A DNA stretch of 64,000 nucleotides from Streptomyces flavofungini (GCF_014650815.1 NZ_BMVR01000005.1:372001-436000); one strand, 5' to 3'; positions 6,304-14,498 are shown, counted from the first letter of the stretch. Notes: generated from the sequence alone by a model not told the origin. A program made the numbers and translations.

Positions 6304-7425
6304 GTGAGCACTGCAGCAGCCACCGGTGTGTGGGGCCGCACCGAGCAGCAGGACTTCCGCAGCCGGGTGCGCGGAACGCTGCTCGGGGCCGCCGTCGGTG
6401 ACGCGCTCGGCGCGCCCGTCGACGGCTTCGGCCTCGGCGCGATCCGCGAGGCGCACGGCGCCGAGGGGCTCACCGAACTCGCCGCCGCGCACGGCGGCGG
6501 GCGCGGCGCCGTCACCGCCGCCACGCAGCTGGCGCTGTTCACCGTCGACGGACTGATACGCGCACAGGTCCGCCGCGACACCGGCGCCTGGCACCCGCCC
6601 ACCGACCTGCACCGGGCCTACCGGCGCTGGGCCGCGACCCAGCGCGACTGGGGGCCCGACGAGCGCCGCAGGGAAGACGGCTGGCTGGCCCGCGAGGAGT
6701 GGCTGTACGCCCGCCGCGACCCCGCCCGCGCCTGCCTCACCGGGCTCGCCGACGACCGCATGGGCACGCTCGACGTACCCAAGAACCCCGGCGAGCAAGG
6801 GCCCGAGGCCGCCACCCGGTCCGCGCCCTTCGGGCTGCTCGTCGGGTGGGAGCCGCAGCTCGTGCTGCAGCTGGCCGTCGAGTGCGCCGTCCAGACCCAC
6901 GGGCACCCCGTCGCGTACCTCACCGCCGGCGCGCACACCCTCCTCGTGCACGGCCTCGCCCGCGGTGAGTCGCTGGACGGCGCCATCCAGCGCGCCCTCG
7001 CCCTGCTCGCCGCCCGGCCCGGCCACCAGCCCGTCACCGACGCCCTGCGGCACGCCCTCGGCGCCGTCCGCCAGGGCATGCCCACGGCCGGCCGCGTCGA
7101 GGAACTCGTCGGCGAGGGCGGGGCCGTCGGCGCGCTCGCCGCCGCCGTGTACTGCGCCCTCGTCGGCGAGGACATCCGGCACGGGCTGCGGCTCGCCATC
7201 AACCACAGCGGGCCGTCGGCGGCGGCCGGGGCGTTGTGCGGGGCGCTGCTCGGCGCGCTGCACGGGGAGACCGCGTTGCCGCCGGGGTGGCTCACCGAGC
7301 TGGAGGGGCGGGCCACCGTTCTCGAACTCGCCGACGACTTCGCCATGGAGATGACGCAGGGGCCCGCCCTGCACAGCCCGGCGGGGGCGGCGCCCGGGTG
7401 GCTCGCCCGCTATCCGCGGGCCTGA
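6304..7425 (+). CDS. ADP-ribosylglycohydrolase-fold protein, probable pseudoenzyme (373 aa)
   Basis: The DraG-like fold is clear: GTLLGAAVGDALGAP at residues 24-38, VTAATQLALFTVDGLIRA from about 70, and NHSGPSAAAGALCGALLGA from about 300. In active members the second motif reads (S/T)DDTQ and the third GDSD, and these acids hold the two magnesium ions. Here they are TAATQ and GPSA, so both metal sites look destroyed. The protein may bind ADP-ribose or a modified protein without cleaving it. The GTG start at 6304 follows AAAGGGGG. There is no decay of the reading frame, which argues for a retained function. Confidence 0.85.
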   Translation: MSTAAATGVWGRTEQQDFRSRVRGTLLGAAVGDALGAPVDGFGLGAIREAHGAEGLTELAAAHGGGRGAVTAATQLALFTVDGLIRAQVRRDTGAWHPPTDLHRAYRRWAATQRDWGPDERRREDGWLAREEWLYARRDPARACLTGLADDRMGTLDVPKNPGEQGPEAATRSAPFGLLVGWEPQLVLQLAVECAVQTHGHPVAYLTAGAHTLLVHGLARGESLDGAIQRALALLAARPGHQPVTDALRHALGAVRQGMPTAGRVEELVGEGGAVGALAAAVYCALVGEDIRHGLRLAINHSGPSAAAGALCGALLGALHGETALPPGWLTELEGRATVLELADDFAMEMTQGPALHSPAGAAPGWLARYPRA

Positions 7426-7447
7426 GGCCGGGCCGTCCGAGCCCGGA

Positions 7448-7515
7448 CCGTCAGACCTGCGAGGCCGTCAGACCTGCGCAACCGTCAGACCTGCGAATCC
7501 GTCAGACCTGCGAAT
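7448..7515. repeat. Four tandem 17-bp direct repeats
   Basis: The unit CCGTCAGACCTGCGAAT is repeated four times (7448, 7465, 7482, 7499), with changes only in the last three bases of each unit. The array lies between convergent genes, and the final copy runs into the end of the DJ-1 gene and supplies its stop codon (7502-7504). Confidence 0.95.
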
Positions 7516-8302
7516 CCGCCAGGATCTTCAGCGCCCGCGCCTTCAGCTCCGCGCTCGCCTGCTGCGCGTCACCCGCGTCGAACGGCGGCCGCGGGTCGTA
7601 CTCGACGGCCAGCTGGATCGCCCGTGCCGTGTCGTCGTCCGTGAGCCGCGCCGCCAGGTACAGGGCCATGTCCAGGCCCGCCGAGACGCCCGCCGACGTG
7701 ATGAACTTCCCCGACCGCACGTAGCGTTCCGGCACGTACGTGATGTCGAAGGTCTTCTCCAGGTACGGGGCCGACGCCCAGTACGTCGTCGCGCGGCGGC
7801 CGTCCAGGAGGCCCGCCGCCGCGAGGACGAGGGAGCCCGTGCACACGGACGTGGTGAAGCGGGTGCGGCGGTTCGTGTGCCTGATCCACTCCAGGAGCGG
7901 CTGGTTCTCCATCGCCGCGATCGTGCCCCGGTTGCCCGCGCCCGGTACGAGCAGGACGTCCAGGCGGCCCGCCTCGTCGAGGGTGCGCTCCGCCAGCACG
8001 GCCACGTCGCCGGTGTCCGTGCGGACCGGGCCCCGGCGTTCGGCCAGCATCGTGACGCTCGCGCCGGGGACGCGGGAGAGGACTTCGGCGGGTCCGGTGG
8101 GGTCGAGGAGGCTGTAGCCGTCGTAGAGGAGGATGCCGATGCGGGGGCCGGTGGGTGGGGTGCCGGGGTCGGTGCTGCGGTTCGCGGGGTACGGGGCGGT
8201 GTCGGCGTGGGCCGTCGGGGTCAGGGCTGTCGTGGCGAGGGCGGCCGTGGCTGCCGCGGCGGTGCCGCGCAGGAGGGTGCGGCGGGTGGTGGGGTGCGTC
8301 AT
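7502..8302 (-). CDS. Tat-exported DJ-1/PfpI family protein (266 aa)
   Basis: Residues 7-8 are a twin arginine (TRRTLLRGTAAAA) followed by a hydrophobic stretch and an AHA-D cleavage-like site near residue 33, so the protein is predicted to leave the cell through Tat. The mature part is a class I glutamine-amidotransferase-like/DJ-1 fold with the nucleophile-elbow Cys154 in SVCTGSLVLAAAGLL. It is a paralogue of the N-terminal domain of the AraC-type regulator just upstream. The start overlaps the regulator's stop in an ATGA, so the two are translationally coupled. The reaction is unknown. Confidence 0.85.
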   Translation of the reverse strand: MTHPTTRRTLLRGTAAAATAALATTALTPTAHADTAPYPANRSTDPGTPPTGPRIGILLYDGYSLLDPTGPAEVLSRVPGASVTMLAERRGPVRTDTGDVAVLAERTLDEAGRLDVLLVPGAGNRGTIAAMENQPLLEWIRHTNRRTRFTTSVCTGSLVLAAAGLLDGRRATTYWASAPYLEKTFDITYVPERYVRSGKFITSAGVSAGLDMALYLAARLTDDDTARAIQLAVEYDPRPPFDAGDAQQASAELKARALKILADSQV

Positions 8303-9303
8303 GGCACGGGAGTCTGCGCGGGTTGCGGTGCGCGTGGACGGGGCATGTCCGGCATCCTGCGAATCCTGTCCCCGCCCATGCCGTAGTGGTCGAGGAACGC
8401 CTGCCGCAACGTCTGCGCGGAGCCGAAGCCGCAGCGGCGGGCGATCGCGGACAGGGGGAGTTCGCTGGCGCGGACCAGGTGGGCGGCCGCCTCCGTGCGG
8501 GCCGCCCGCACCGCGCGGGCCGGGGTCGTGCCCAGGTGGGCGGAGAACAGGCGGGTCAGGTGCCGGGTGCTCACGCCCGCGCGGGCGGCGAGCGCGGCGG
8601 GCGTCAGGTCGTCGGCCAGGTGGGCCGCGATGTGGCCCGCGAGGTCGCGTACCAGACGGTCGCCCGGGGGCGGGGCCGCCAGGAACATGCTGATCTGGGC
8701 CTGGTCGGCGGGGCGGTGGAGGTACGAGACCAGCTCGCGGGCCACCGCGCGGGCGAGGGTGGGGCCGTGGTCGTCCTCTATCAGGGCGAGGGTGAGGTCC
8801 AGGGCGCTGGTGACGCCCGCGGAGGTGTAGACGTTGCCGTCGCGGACGTAGAGGGGGGCCACGTCCACGGCCACCGAGGGGTGGCGGGCCGCCAGCCTGT
8901 CGCCGTAGCCCCAGTGGGTCGTCGCCCGGCGGTGGTCCAGCAGGCCCGCGGCCGCCAGGACGTAGGCGCCGGTGCAGACGCTGGCGACGCGGCGGCTGTG
9001 CTCCGCCAGGCGGTGGACCTGGGCGACCAGGCGGGGGTCGGCCGCCGCCTCCTCGTAGCCCGCGCCGCCGACCACCAGGAGGGTGTCCAACTCGCCCGTC
9101 ACCGTTTCCAGTCGCTGGCCCGCCGCCAGGGCTATGCCCGCCGAGCTGTGTGCCGGGCGGCGGCCCACCGTGCCCAGGTCTATCCGGTACGGGGGGTTCG
9201 CGCCGTAGCGGTTCGCTATGTCCAGAGCGCCGCTCGGGCAGGCTATGTCGAGGATCTGGGCGTTGTCGTACGCCACGATGAGTACGCGTCTCGCGGTGTG
9301 CAT
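8299..9303 (-). CDS. GlxA-type AraC family regulator with DJ-1-like domain (334 aa)
   Basis: Residues 1 to about 190 form a DJ-1/PfpI-like domain (VLIVAYDNAQILDIACPSG, then SVCTGAYVLAAAGLLDHRRATTHW). The C-terminal 110 residues form an AraC double helix-turn-helix (AALAARAGVSTRHLTRLFSA, then IARRCGFGSAQTLRQAFLDHYG). This architecture is that of GlxA/FtrA regulators. A second ATG three codons upstream (9312) is also possible. The gene follows the phosphotransferase gene by about 20 bases and precedes the coupled DJ-1 gene, so all three probably share a transcript. Confidence 0.9.
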   Translation of the reverse strand: MHTARRVLIVAYDNAQILDIACPSGALDIANRYGANPPYRIDLGTVGRRPAHSSAGIALAAGQRLETVTGELDTLLVVGGAGYEEAAADPRLVAQVHRLAEHSRRVASVCTGAYVLAAAGLLDHRRATTHWGYGDRLAARHPSVAVDVAPLYVRDGNVYTSAGVTSALDLTLALIEDDHGPTLARAVARELVSYLHRPADQAQISMFLAAPPPGDRLVRDLAGHIAAHLADDLTPAALAARAGVSTRHLTRLFSAHLGTTPARAVRAARTEAAAHLVRASELPLSAIARRCGFGSAQTLRQAFLDHYGMGGDRIRRMPDMPRPRAPQPAQTPVP

Positions 9304-9323
9304 GGGGGGCATTCCACACGGGG

Positions 9324-10283
9324 TCAGGTCGGTGTGGTCATCAGGGTCGTGACATACGCGTCCAGCCGTTCCTCCACAGCTCGCGTCGTCAGCTCCGTTC
9401 TCCCCGCCTTCCGCCACGGCTGCGACACCGACGCCACTTCCTCCGAGAACGCCAGCGCGTCCCGCACCTGCCAGTACCGGCGTGCGTGCGCCGTCGCGGC
9501 CAGCGTCCCGCCCGCCTCCTCGTACGCCTCGGCGAACCGCAGGCCCCACTCCGGGCCGTGCAGCAGGGCGAGGTTGGTGGAGCAGTGGGCCACGTCCAGG
9601 TCTGTGGGGCCCCAGGAGGTGGTCGCCCAGTCGACGACGCCGGTGATGCGGGGAGGTGCCGGGCTGGGGGACCGCGCGGCGAAGAGGACGTTGCCGGGGT
9701 GGAAGTCCCGGTGCAGGAAACGGCCTTCGTAAGGTGGTGGGGGCTTCCGGATCACGTCGATCGCCGCCGCCCACGTCGTCGCGTCCGCGCCCTTCGGCGT
9801 GACGACGGTGTCGGCGGTCGTCCACGCCGTGTACGTGCGGGGGCGCTCGGTGGGGCGCAGCGCGTGGATCGCCGCCAGTTGGCGGGCCAGGAGAGGGACG
9901 CGTGCCTCCGCTCCCTCGTCGTCGAGGATCGTGCGGCCGGCCAGGTGGGTCATCAGGAGCGAGGGGTGCTCGCAGTGCGCCGCGGTCGGGTCGGCCGCGA
10001 TCAGGGCCGGAGCCGGTACGGCGGTCTCCGTGAGCAGGGTCAGGGCGTCGGCCTCCCGGTGCAGGGAGTCCTCGGCGTGCTCCGCGTTCACGAAGGTCCG
10101 CAGGACCAGGGCACGGGTGCCGCCGTCCCGGGCGCCGATGGTCAGCTTCCGGATTTCGGCGGTGATGCCGCCGTGCAGTGTTTCGGTGGTGAGGATTCGT
10201 TCGTCGGTCTTCAGGTGGCGGTTCACCCAGGACAGGGTCAACGGGCGGACAGCCGACGCCGTTTCGTCGTGGTGGGTCACCAC
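9324..10283 (-). CDS. Aminoglycoside phosphotransferase-family kinase (319 aa)
   Basis: HRDFHPGN at residues 191-198 is the catalytic loop of APH/choline-kinase-like enzymes. The metal-binding Asp follows in GVVDWATTSWGP about 25 residues later. The N-terminal lobe keeps a nucleotide-binding arrangement (LHGGITAEIRKLTI, then LVLRTFV). The natural substrate cannot be read from the sequence. The start is a GTG, with a second GTG immediately after it. It is the first gene of the run that continues with the AraC and DJ-1 genes. Confidence 0.85.
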   Translation of the reverse strand: MVTHHDETASAVRPLTLSWVNRHLKTDERILTTETLHGGITAEIRKLTIGARDGGTRALVLRTFVNAEHAEDSLHREADALTLLTETAVPAPALIAADPTAAHCEHPSLLMTHLAGRTILDDEGAEARVPLLARQLAAIHALRPTERPRTYTAWTTADTVVTPKGADATTWAAAIDVIRKPPPPYEGRFLHRDFHPGNVLFAARSPSPAPPRITGVVDWATTSWGPTDLDVAHCSTNLALLHGPEWGLRFAEAYEEAGGTLAATAHARRYWQVRDALAFSEEVASVSQPWRKAGRTELTTRAVEERLDAYVTTLMTTPT

Positions 10284-10326
10284 GCCACCCCATCATCCGG
10301 ACGACGGCACGCGCACGGGATTAAGA

Positions 10327-10356
10327 CCCGGGGGGCTGGGGTCGCAGCCCCCCGGG
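10327..10356. terminator. Hairpin terminator downstream of the symporter gene
   Basis: CCCGGGGGGCTG at 10327-10338 pairs perfectly with CAGCCCCCCGGG at 10345-10356 over a 6-base loop, 9 bases beyond the symporter stop codon. Confidence 0.8.
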
Positions 10357-10364
10357 GGCCGGGT

Positions 10365-11924
10365 TCAGCCGACCGTCTTGGGCTCCGTGGGCTCCGCCTG
10401 CGTCGGCAGGGCCACCGCGGCCGAGTCATCGTCGTCCGTGTTGATCCGCTCGATCAGAGCGTCCCGTTCGGGGGTGTCCTCGGGCTTGAAGTACCCGATC
10501 GCGATGTAGAGGACCAGCGAGACGGCGAGCGGGATCGACACCTGGTACTGGAGCGGCACGCCGCCGTCCACGTTCCAGTGGATGGGGTAGTTGACCAGCC
10601 AGAAGGCGAGCAGGCCGAGGCCCCAGCTGGTGAGCGCGGCCGTGGGTCCTGAGCGGCGGAACGGGCGCAGCAGGCCGAGCATCATCGGGATGGCGATGGG
10701 GCCCATCAGACCGGCGACCCACTTGATGACGACGGTGATGATGTCCTTGAAGGCGGGCGAGTTGACCTGCGTGGCCACCGCCATGGACAGGCCGAGGAAG
10801 ATCACGGTGGTGAGGCGGGCCGCGATGAGTCCGGCGTGGTCGTTCCAGGCGCGGGCCCGCTTGGAGAGGACCGGCGCGACGTCGCGGGTGAAGACGGCCG
10901 CGATGGCGTTGGCGTCGGAGGAGCACATGGCCATGGTGTGGGAGAAGAAGCCGACGATGACCAGGCCGAGGAGGCCGTGCGGGAGGAGCTGTTCGGTCAT
11001 CAGGGCGTAGGAGTCGGAGCCGTCGGGCTTCTTCGCGTCGACGAGGAGCGGCGACATCCACATGGGGAAGAAGAGGACGAGCGGCCAGACCAGCCAGAGG
11101 ACGGCGGACAGTTTCGCGGAGCGGGTGGCCTCGCGGGCGTTGGCCGTGGCCATGTAGCGCTGGGCCTGGTTGAGCATGCCGCCGTTGTACTCGAAGAGCT
11201 TGATGAAGAGGAAGGCGAGGAGGAAGACCGTTCCGTACGGGCCGACCAGCGGTTTCGCGTGGCCGTCCAGGGCGGGCTCGTCCCAGACGCCGAAGAACCC
11301 GCCGTACGGTCCGAGCTTCGCGATCACCGCCACGAACATGGCGACACCGGCGAGGAGCTGGATGATGAACTGGCCGAGCTCCGTGAGGGCGTCGGCCCAC
11401 AGGCCGCCGATCGTGCAGTAGATCGCCGTGATCACGCCGGTGATGAGGATGCCCTGGTTGAGGGAGACGCCGGTGAAGACGGAGAGGAGGGTGGCGATCG
11501 CGGCCCACTTCGCGCCCACGTCCACGATCTTCAGGAGCATTCCGGACCAGGCGAGCGCCTGCTGGGTCTTGAGGTTGTAGCGGTTCTTCAAGTACTCGAG
11601 CGGGGACGCCACGTGCAGGCGCGAGCGCAGCCGGTTGATGCGCGGCGCGAACAGGCGGGCGCCGATGGCGATGCCGAGCGCGATCGGGAACGACCAGGTG
11701 ATGAAGGACGTGACACCGTAGGTGTAGGCGATGCCCGCGTAACCGGTGAACATCACCGCGCTGTAGCCCGACATGTGGTGCGAGATGCCGGACAGCCACC
11801 AGGGCATCTTCCCGCCGGCCGTGAAGAAGTCACTGACGTTGTCCACGCGTTTGTGGGACCAGACGCCGATCGCGACCATCACGCCGAAATACGCGATGAG
11901 CACGGCCCAGTCGAGACCGTTCAT
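10365..11924 (-). CDS. Sodium:solute symporter (SSS) family transporter (519 aa)
   Basis: The protein is polytopic with about 13 membrane segments and opens with MNGLDWAVLIAYFGVMVAIGVW and the SSS phrase FFTAGGKMPWWLSGISHHMSGYSA. IGGLWADALTELGQF near residue 175 is the family signature region. Transport of a sugar, carboxylate or amino acid with sodium is expected, but the substrate is not readable. It ends in an acidic cytoplasmic tail (TDDDDSAAVALP). It stands alone, between the phosphotransferase operon and the SDR gene, and ends at a strong hairpin. Confidence 0.9.
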   Translation of the reverse strand: MNGLDWAVLIAYFGVMVAIGVWSHKRVDNVSDFFTAGGKMPWWLSGISHHMSGYSAVMFTGYAGIAYTYGVTSFITWSFPIALGIAIGARLFAPRINRLRSRLHVASPLEYLKNRYNLKTQQALAWSGMLLKIVDVGAKWAAIATLLSVFTGVSLNQGILITGVITAIYCTIGGLWADALTELGQFIIQLLAGVAMFVAVIAKLGPYGGFFGVWDEPALDGHAKPLVGPYGTVFLLAFLFIKLFEYNGGMLNQAQRYMATANAREATRSAKLSAVLWLVWPLVLFFPMWMSPLLVDAKKPDGSDSYALMTEQLLPHGLLGLVIVGFFSHTMAMCSSDANAIAAVFTRDVAPVLSKRARAWNDHAGLIAARLTTVIFLGLSMAVATQVNSPAFKDIITVVIKWVAGLMGPIAIPMMLGLLRPFRRSGPTAALTSWGLGLLAFWLVNYPIHWNVDGGVPLQYQVSIPLAVSLVLYIAIGYFKPEDTPERDALIERINTDDDDSAAVALPTQAEPTEPKTVG

Positions 11925-12134
11925 TGCCCCTCCCAGGGGTCCGACTTGTGAACTCGGTCAACTCCGCTGAAACGGCGCCCACTTGTCGACATGGCGCCTG
12001 AACGGCCGCGAAGTGCCCGCTCATAGTCGGTTCGGCGGGAGGGCGCGGACAACCGCCCGCATGGTCAAGAGGAAGTAAAATCGTTCGAGTTGGCGACCTT
12101 GGTTCATATACGTGACCCTCGAAGGGCGACGAAA

Positions 12135-12172
12135 GCCCCCGAAGGGGTACCTGTCGGCCGCCCCTCGGGGGC
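12135..12172. terminator. Imperfect hairpin terminator after the SDR gene
   Basis: GCCCCCGAAGGGG at 12135-12147 pairs imperfectly with CCCCTCGGGGGC at 12161-12172. It lies about 40 bases beyond the SDR stop codon and upstream of the symporter promoter region. The remaining 200 bases between the symporter start and this hairpin show only an AT-richer stretch around 12075-12110. Confidence 0.5.
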
Positions 12173-12213
12173 AGGTCCCGGGCCGGGCGCCCACCCGCCT
12201 TCCGGGCCCGCGG

Positions 12214-12999
12214 CTAGCGCATCAGCTCCCCCGCGTTCACCAACAGCGACTGCCCCGTGATCGCCCGTGCCCGGTCCGACGCGAGGAACACGCACGCGTC
12301 CGCCACGTCCCCGTCGGTGGCCAGCTCCGGCAGCGCCATCCGCTCGGTGAGCCGCCGCTTCACCTCCGCCTCCGGTACGCCCTCGGTGTGCGCGGTGAAC
12401 TTCACGTACGCCTCCACCGGCGGCCCCCACATCCAGCCCGGCTGGACGGTGTTCACCCGGATCCGGTGCGGGCCGAGCTCGCGGGCCAGGGAGTACATCG
12501 CCGAGACCAGCGCGCCCTTCGACGCCGCGTACGCGGCCTGCCGCACCTGCGAGGGCGCGGCCACCGACGACTGCGTACCGATGAGGACGACCGAGCCGCC
12601 GCGCTCCTTCAGGTGCGGCAGACAGGCCCGCGTCATCCGCAGCGAGCCCAGCAGGTTCACGTCGAGGATGCCGTCCCAGGTGCCGAAGTCCGCGTCCTGA
12701 AGGCCGCCGAAGTAGCTGTCCCAGGCGGCGACCTGCACCAGCGCGTCGATCCGCCCGAACCGCTCGACGGCCAGGGCGGCGAGCGCCTCGCACTGGCCCT
12801 CGTCGGTGATGTCCGTCGGCCGGTGCGCGACGCGTTCGCCCCCCGGGTCGATCGCGGCGGCGGACCGCTCCAGGTTCTCCTTCGTGCGCGCGCCGAGCAC
12901 GGCGTTGCCGCCGTCGCGCACCACGGCCGCGGCGACCTCGTGGCCGAGCCCCGCGCCGACCCCCGAGACGATCACGGTCCTGCCGTCGAGCAGTGACAT
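12214..12999 (-). CDS. SDR family NAD(P)-dependent oxidoreductase (261 aa)
   Basis: The Rossmann nucleotide-binding motif is VSGVGAGLGHEVA at residues 12-24, and the catalytic YAASK is near residue 155, with Ser about 13 residues before it (SSVAAPSQ). Length and motif order fit classical SDRs. It is divergent from a conserved gene of unknown function across an 80-base region with a perfect palindrome, so the two are probably co-regulated. The substrate is unknown. Confidence 0.9.
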   Translation of the reverse strand: MSLLDGRTVIVSGVGAGLGHEVAAAVVRDGGNAVLGARTKENLERSAAAIDPGGERVAHRPTDITDEGQCEALAALAVERFGRIDALVQVAAWDSYFGGLQDADFGTWDGILDVNLLGSLRMTRACLPHLKERGGSVVLIGTQSSVAAPSQVRQAAYAASKGALVSAMYSLARELGPHRIRVNTVQPGWMWGPPVEAYVKFTAHTEGVPEAEVKRRLTERMALPELATDGDVADACVFLASDRARAITGQSLLVNAGELMR

Positions 13000-13027
13000 G
13001 AGGAACCTCCGGACTCTGGCAGTTTTC

Positions 13028-13042
13028 CTGACGGGGCGTCAG
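13028..13042. promoter_or_regulatory. Palindromic operator CTGACG-GGG-CGTCAG between divergent genes
   Basis: A perfect 6-3-6 palindrome lies midway between the SDR start (12999) and the 279-residue gene start (13080). TGACG/CGTCA palindromes are common binding sites for TetR-type regulators in actinomycetes. No such regulator gene is adjacent, so the regulator would act from elsewhere. Confidence 0.6.
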
Positions 13043-13079
13043 AGTATGGGCGTCCAACGGAGGAAGGAAGGGGAGATCC

Positions 13080-13919
13080 GTGACTGAGGACACCCGCGTC
13101 GAGGCCTACGCCGAGCTGGCCGCCGTCGGCCCCTACGGAGTGCGCCCCGGCCATGCGCTGATCACCATGGTCGAGCCGCACCCGGGCCAGGAGCACGCCT
13201 ACAACCGCTGGTACGAGGACGACCACTACTACGCGGGCGCCATGGCGATGCCCTGGATGTACGCGGGGCGGCGCTGGGTGGCGACCCGCGACCTCCAACT
13301 CCTGCGCAGGCCCGAGAAGTCGGCGGTCGCCGAGCCCGTGACGGCGGGCTGCTACCTCTCCACGTACTGGATCACCGAGGGCCGCTACGACCACCACATG
13401 AAGTGGACCGTCGGCATCAACAAGCGCCTCAACCGCGACGGCCGCGTCCACCAGGCCCGCACCCACGTCTTCACGGCCTTCCAGGACCACGAGGCCACCG
13501 TGTACCGGGACGGCGCCGCCGGGCCGCGCGACTTCCACGCCCTCGACCATCCGTACCGGGGCCTCGTCCTCGAAGTCGTCGACGCCGAGAGCCCCGAGCG
13601 GCGGCCGGAACTCCTGGAGTGGCTGCTCGCCCGCCGCCTCCCGCGCGCCCTCGCGGGCTCGCCCGCCGCCCTGGTGACGGTCTTCAGGCCGACACCGCTG
13701 CCGGGCGACCGGATGACGTACGTGAAGCAGGTCGAGGGCGTCGGCACGCGGGTCACCCTGCTGTGGTTCCTGGAGTGCGATCCGCGCGAGTGCTGGGAGG
13801 AGCGGTTCGCCGGGGCCGTCGAGCAGGTCGCCGATTCGGGGCTCGGGCGGGTGGAGCTGGTGGCGCCGTTCGTGCCGACCGTGCCGGGGACGGACCGGTA
13901 CGTGGACCAGCTCCGGTAG
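13080..13919 (+). CDS. Conserved hypothetical protein, possible dimeric alpha/beta-barrel fold (279 aa)
   Basis: The GTG start at 13080 follows a purine-rich GGAAGGGGAG. The sequence has EHAYNRWYEDDHYYAGAMAM near residue 40 and a related repeat-like segment in the second half (VTLLWFLECDPRECWEERFA). This suggests two ferredoxin-like halves of the EthD/dimeric alpha-beta-barrel type. That is a weak fold inference. It shares a divergent promoter and palindrome with an SDR enzyme, so a joint catabolic or modification step is likely. Confidence 0.65.
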   Translation: MTEDTRVEAYAELAAVGPYGVRPGHALITMVEPHPGQEHAYNRWYEDDHYYAGAMAMPWMYAGRRWVATRDLQLLRRPEKSAVAEPVTAGCYLSTYWITEGRYDHHMKWTVGINKRLNRDGRVHQARTHVFTAFQDHEATVYRDGAAGPRDFHALDHPYRGLVLEVVDAESPERRPELLEWLLARRLPRALAGSPAALVTVFRPTPLPGDRMTYVKQVEGVGTRVTLLWFLECDPRECWEERFAGAVEQVADSGLGRVELVAPFVPTVPGTDRYVDQLR

Positions 13920-13957
13920 TCGTCCCCGCGGCCGTGGCAGCCGCGGCGGCCGGAAAA

Positions 13958-13975
13958 GGCCGAGCCCCCTCGGCC
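13958..13975. terminator. Short hairpin between convergent genes
   Basis: GGCCGAG at 13958-13964 pairs with CTCGGCC at 13969-13975 over a CCCC loop. It lies between the 279-residue gene and the convergent DUF397 gene. Confidence 0.5.
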
Positions 13976-14054
13976 AGGACGGCGGACTAGTCGAGAGGGC
14001 TCATGCGGTGCTGCTATGCGGTTGTGTCGGTACTGGCACGTATCACCGGCGGTC

Positions 14055-14252
14055 CTACTTCCCGTCGCGGACCTCGGCCACGAAGGCGTTCCAGGACGCG
14101 GCGGGGAAGGCGATGACCGCGCCGTCCGTGACCTTGGAGTCACGTACGGAGATCGCGTGCGTCACGGGGGACTTGACCTCGACGCAGGCGCCGTTCCCGG
14201 TGGAGTAGGAAGACTTGGTCCAAGCGGGCGACGCACCTTGCTGAATTGCCAT
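14055..14252 (-). CDS. DUF397 family small protein (65 aa)
   Basis: The DUF397 pattern is complete: AWTKSSYSTGNGACVEV near the start, then ISVRDSKVTDGAVIAFPAASWNAFV. DUF397 proteins pair with XRE-DUF5753 regulators in streptomycetes, and the matching regulator gene lies upstream on the same strand. A 246-base gap carrying an inverted repeat separates them, so this gene probably has its own regulated promoter. Confidence 0.9.
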   Translation of the reverse strand: MAIQQGASPAWTKSSYSTGNGACVEVKSPVTHAISVRDSKVTDGAVIAFPAASWNAFVAEVRDGK

Positions 14253-14308
14253 GTTTGCTCCGTTTTGCGCAGTTGGTGAATTGCTGTATCCGCCTGAGAG
14301 CGGTATAC

Positions 14309-14350
14309 GCCAACGTTCTTGCTGTTGGCGTGAATGACGCTACTCGCCAA
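14309..14350 (-). promoter_or_regulatory. Inverted-repeat operator ACGCCAAC-n9-GTTGGCGT plus a half-site
   Basis: ACGCCAAC at 14309-14316 and GTTGGCGT at 14326-14333 form a perfect 8-bp inverted repeat with a 9-base spacer. A further CGCCAAC half-site sits at 14344-14350. The array lies 57-98 bases upstream of the DUF397 start. The adjacent XRE-DUF5753 protein is the obvious candidate to bind it. Confidence 0.6.
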
Positions 14351-14498
14351 CATCGACCGGCGGATGGGTCGTTCACTCAACCGGATGGCATATTCCAGAG
14401 GGGTCTTCCGTCGCGCTATGGCGAAGGTGTACTGTGCCGCACTTTCGCGAGCAGGGCGGACTTCAGCGCGCTTCAGCCACCATGGATCTTGGCGGACC

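Noticed and set aside
7448..7515. Considered as a CRISPR array
   Set aside because: Units are 17 bases and directly adjacent, with no spacers and no cas genes nearby.
7502..10296. Long minus-strand frames that seem to fuse the DJ-1, AraC and phosphotransferase genes (605 and 665 codons)
   Set aside because: The extra N-terminal parts are Pro/Arg/Gly-rich readings of the neighbouring gene in the wrong phase. The individual genes have proper starts, with the AraC and DJ-1 genes overlapping by ATGA.
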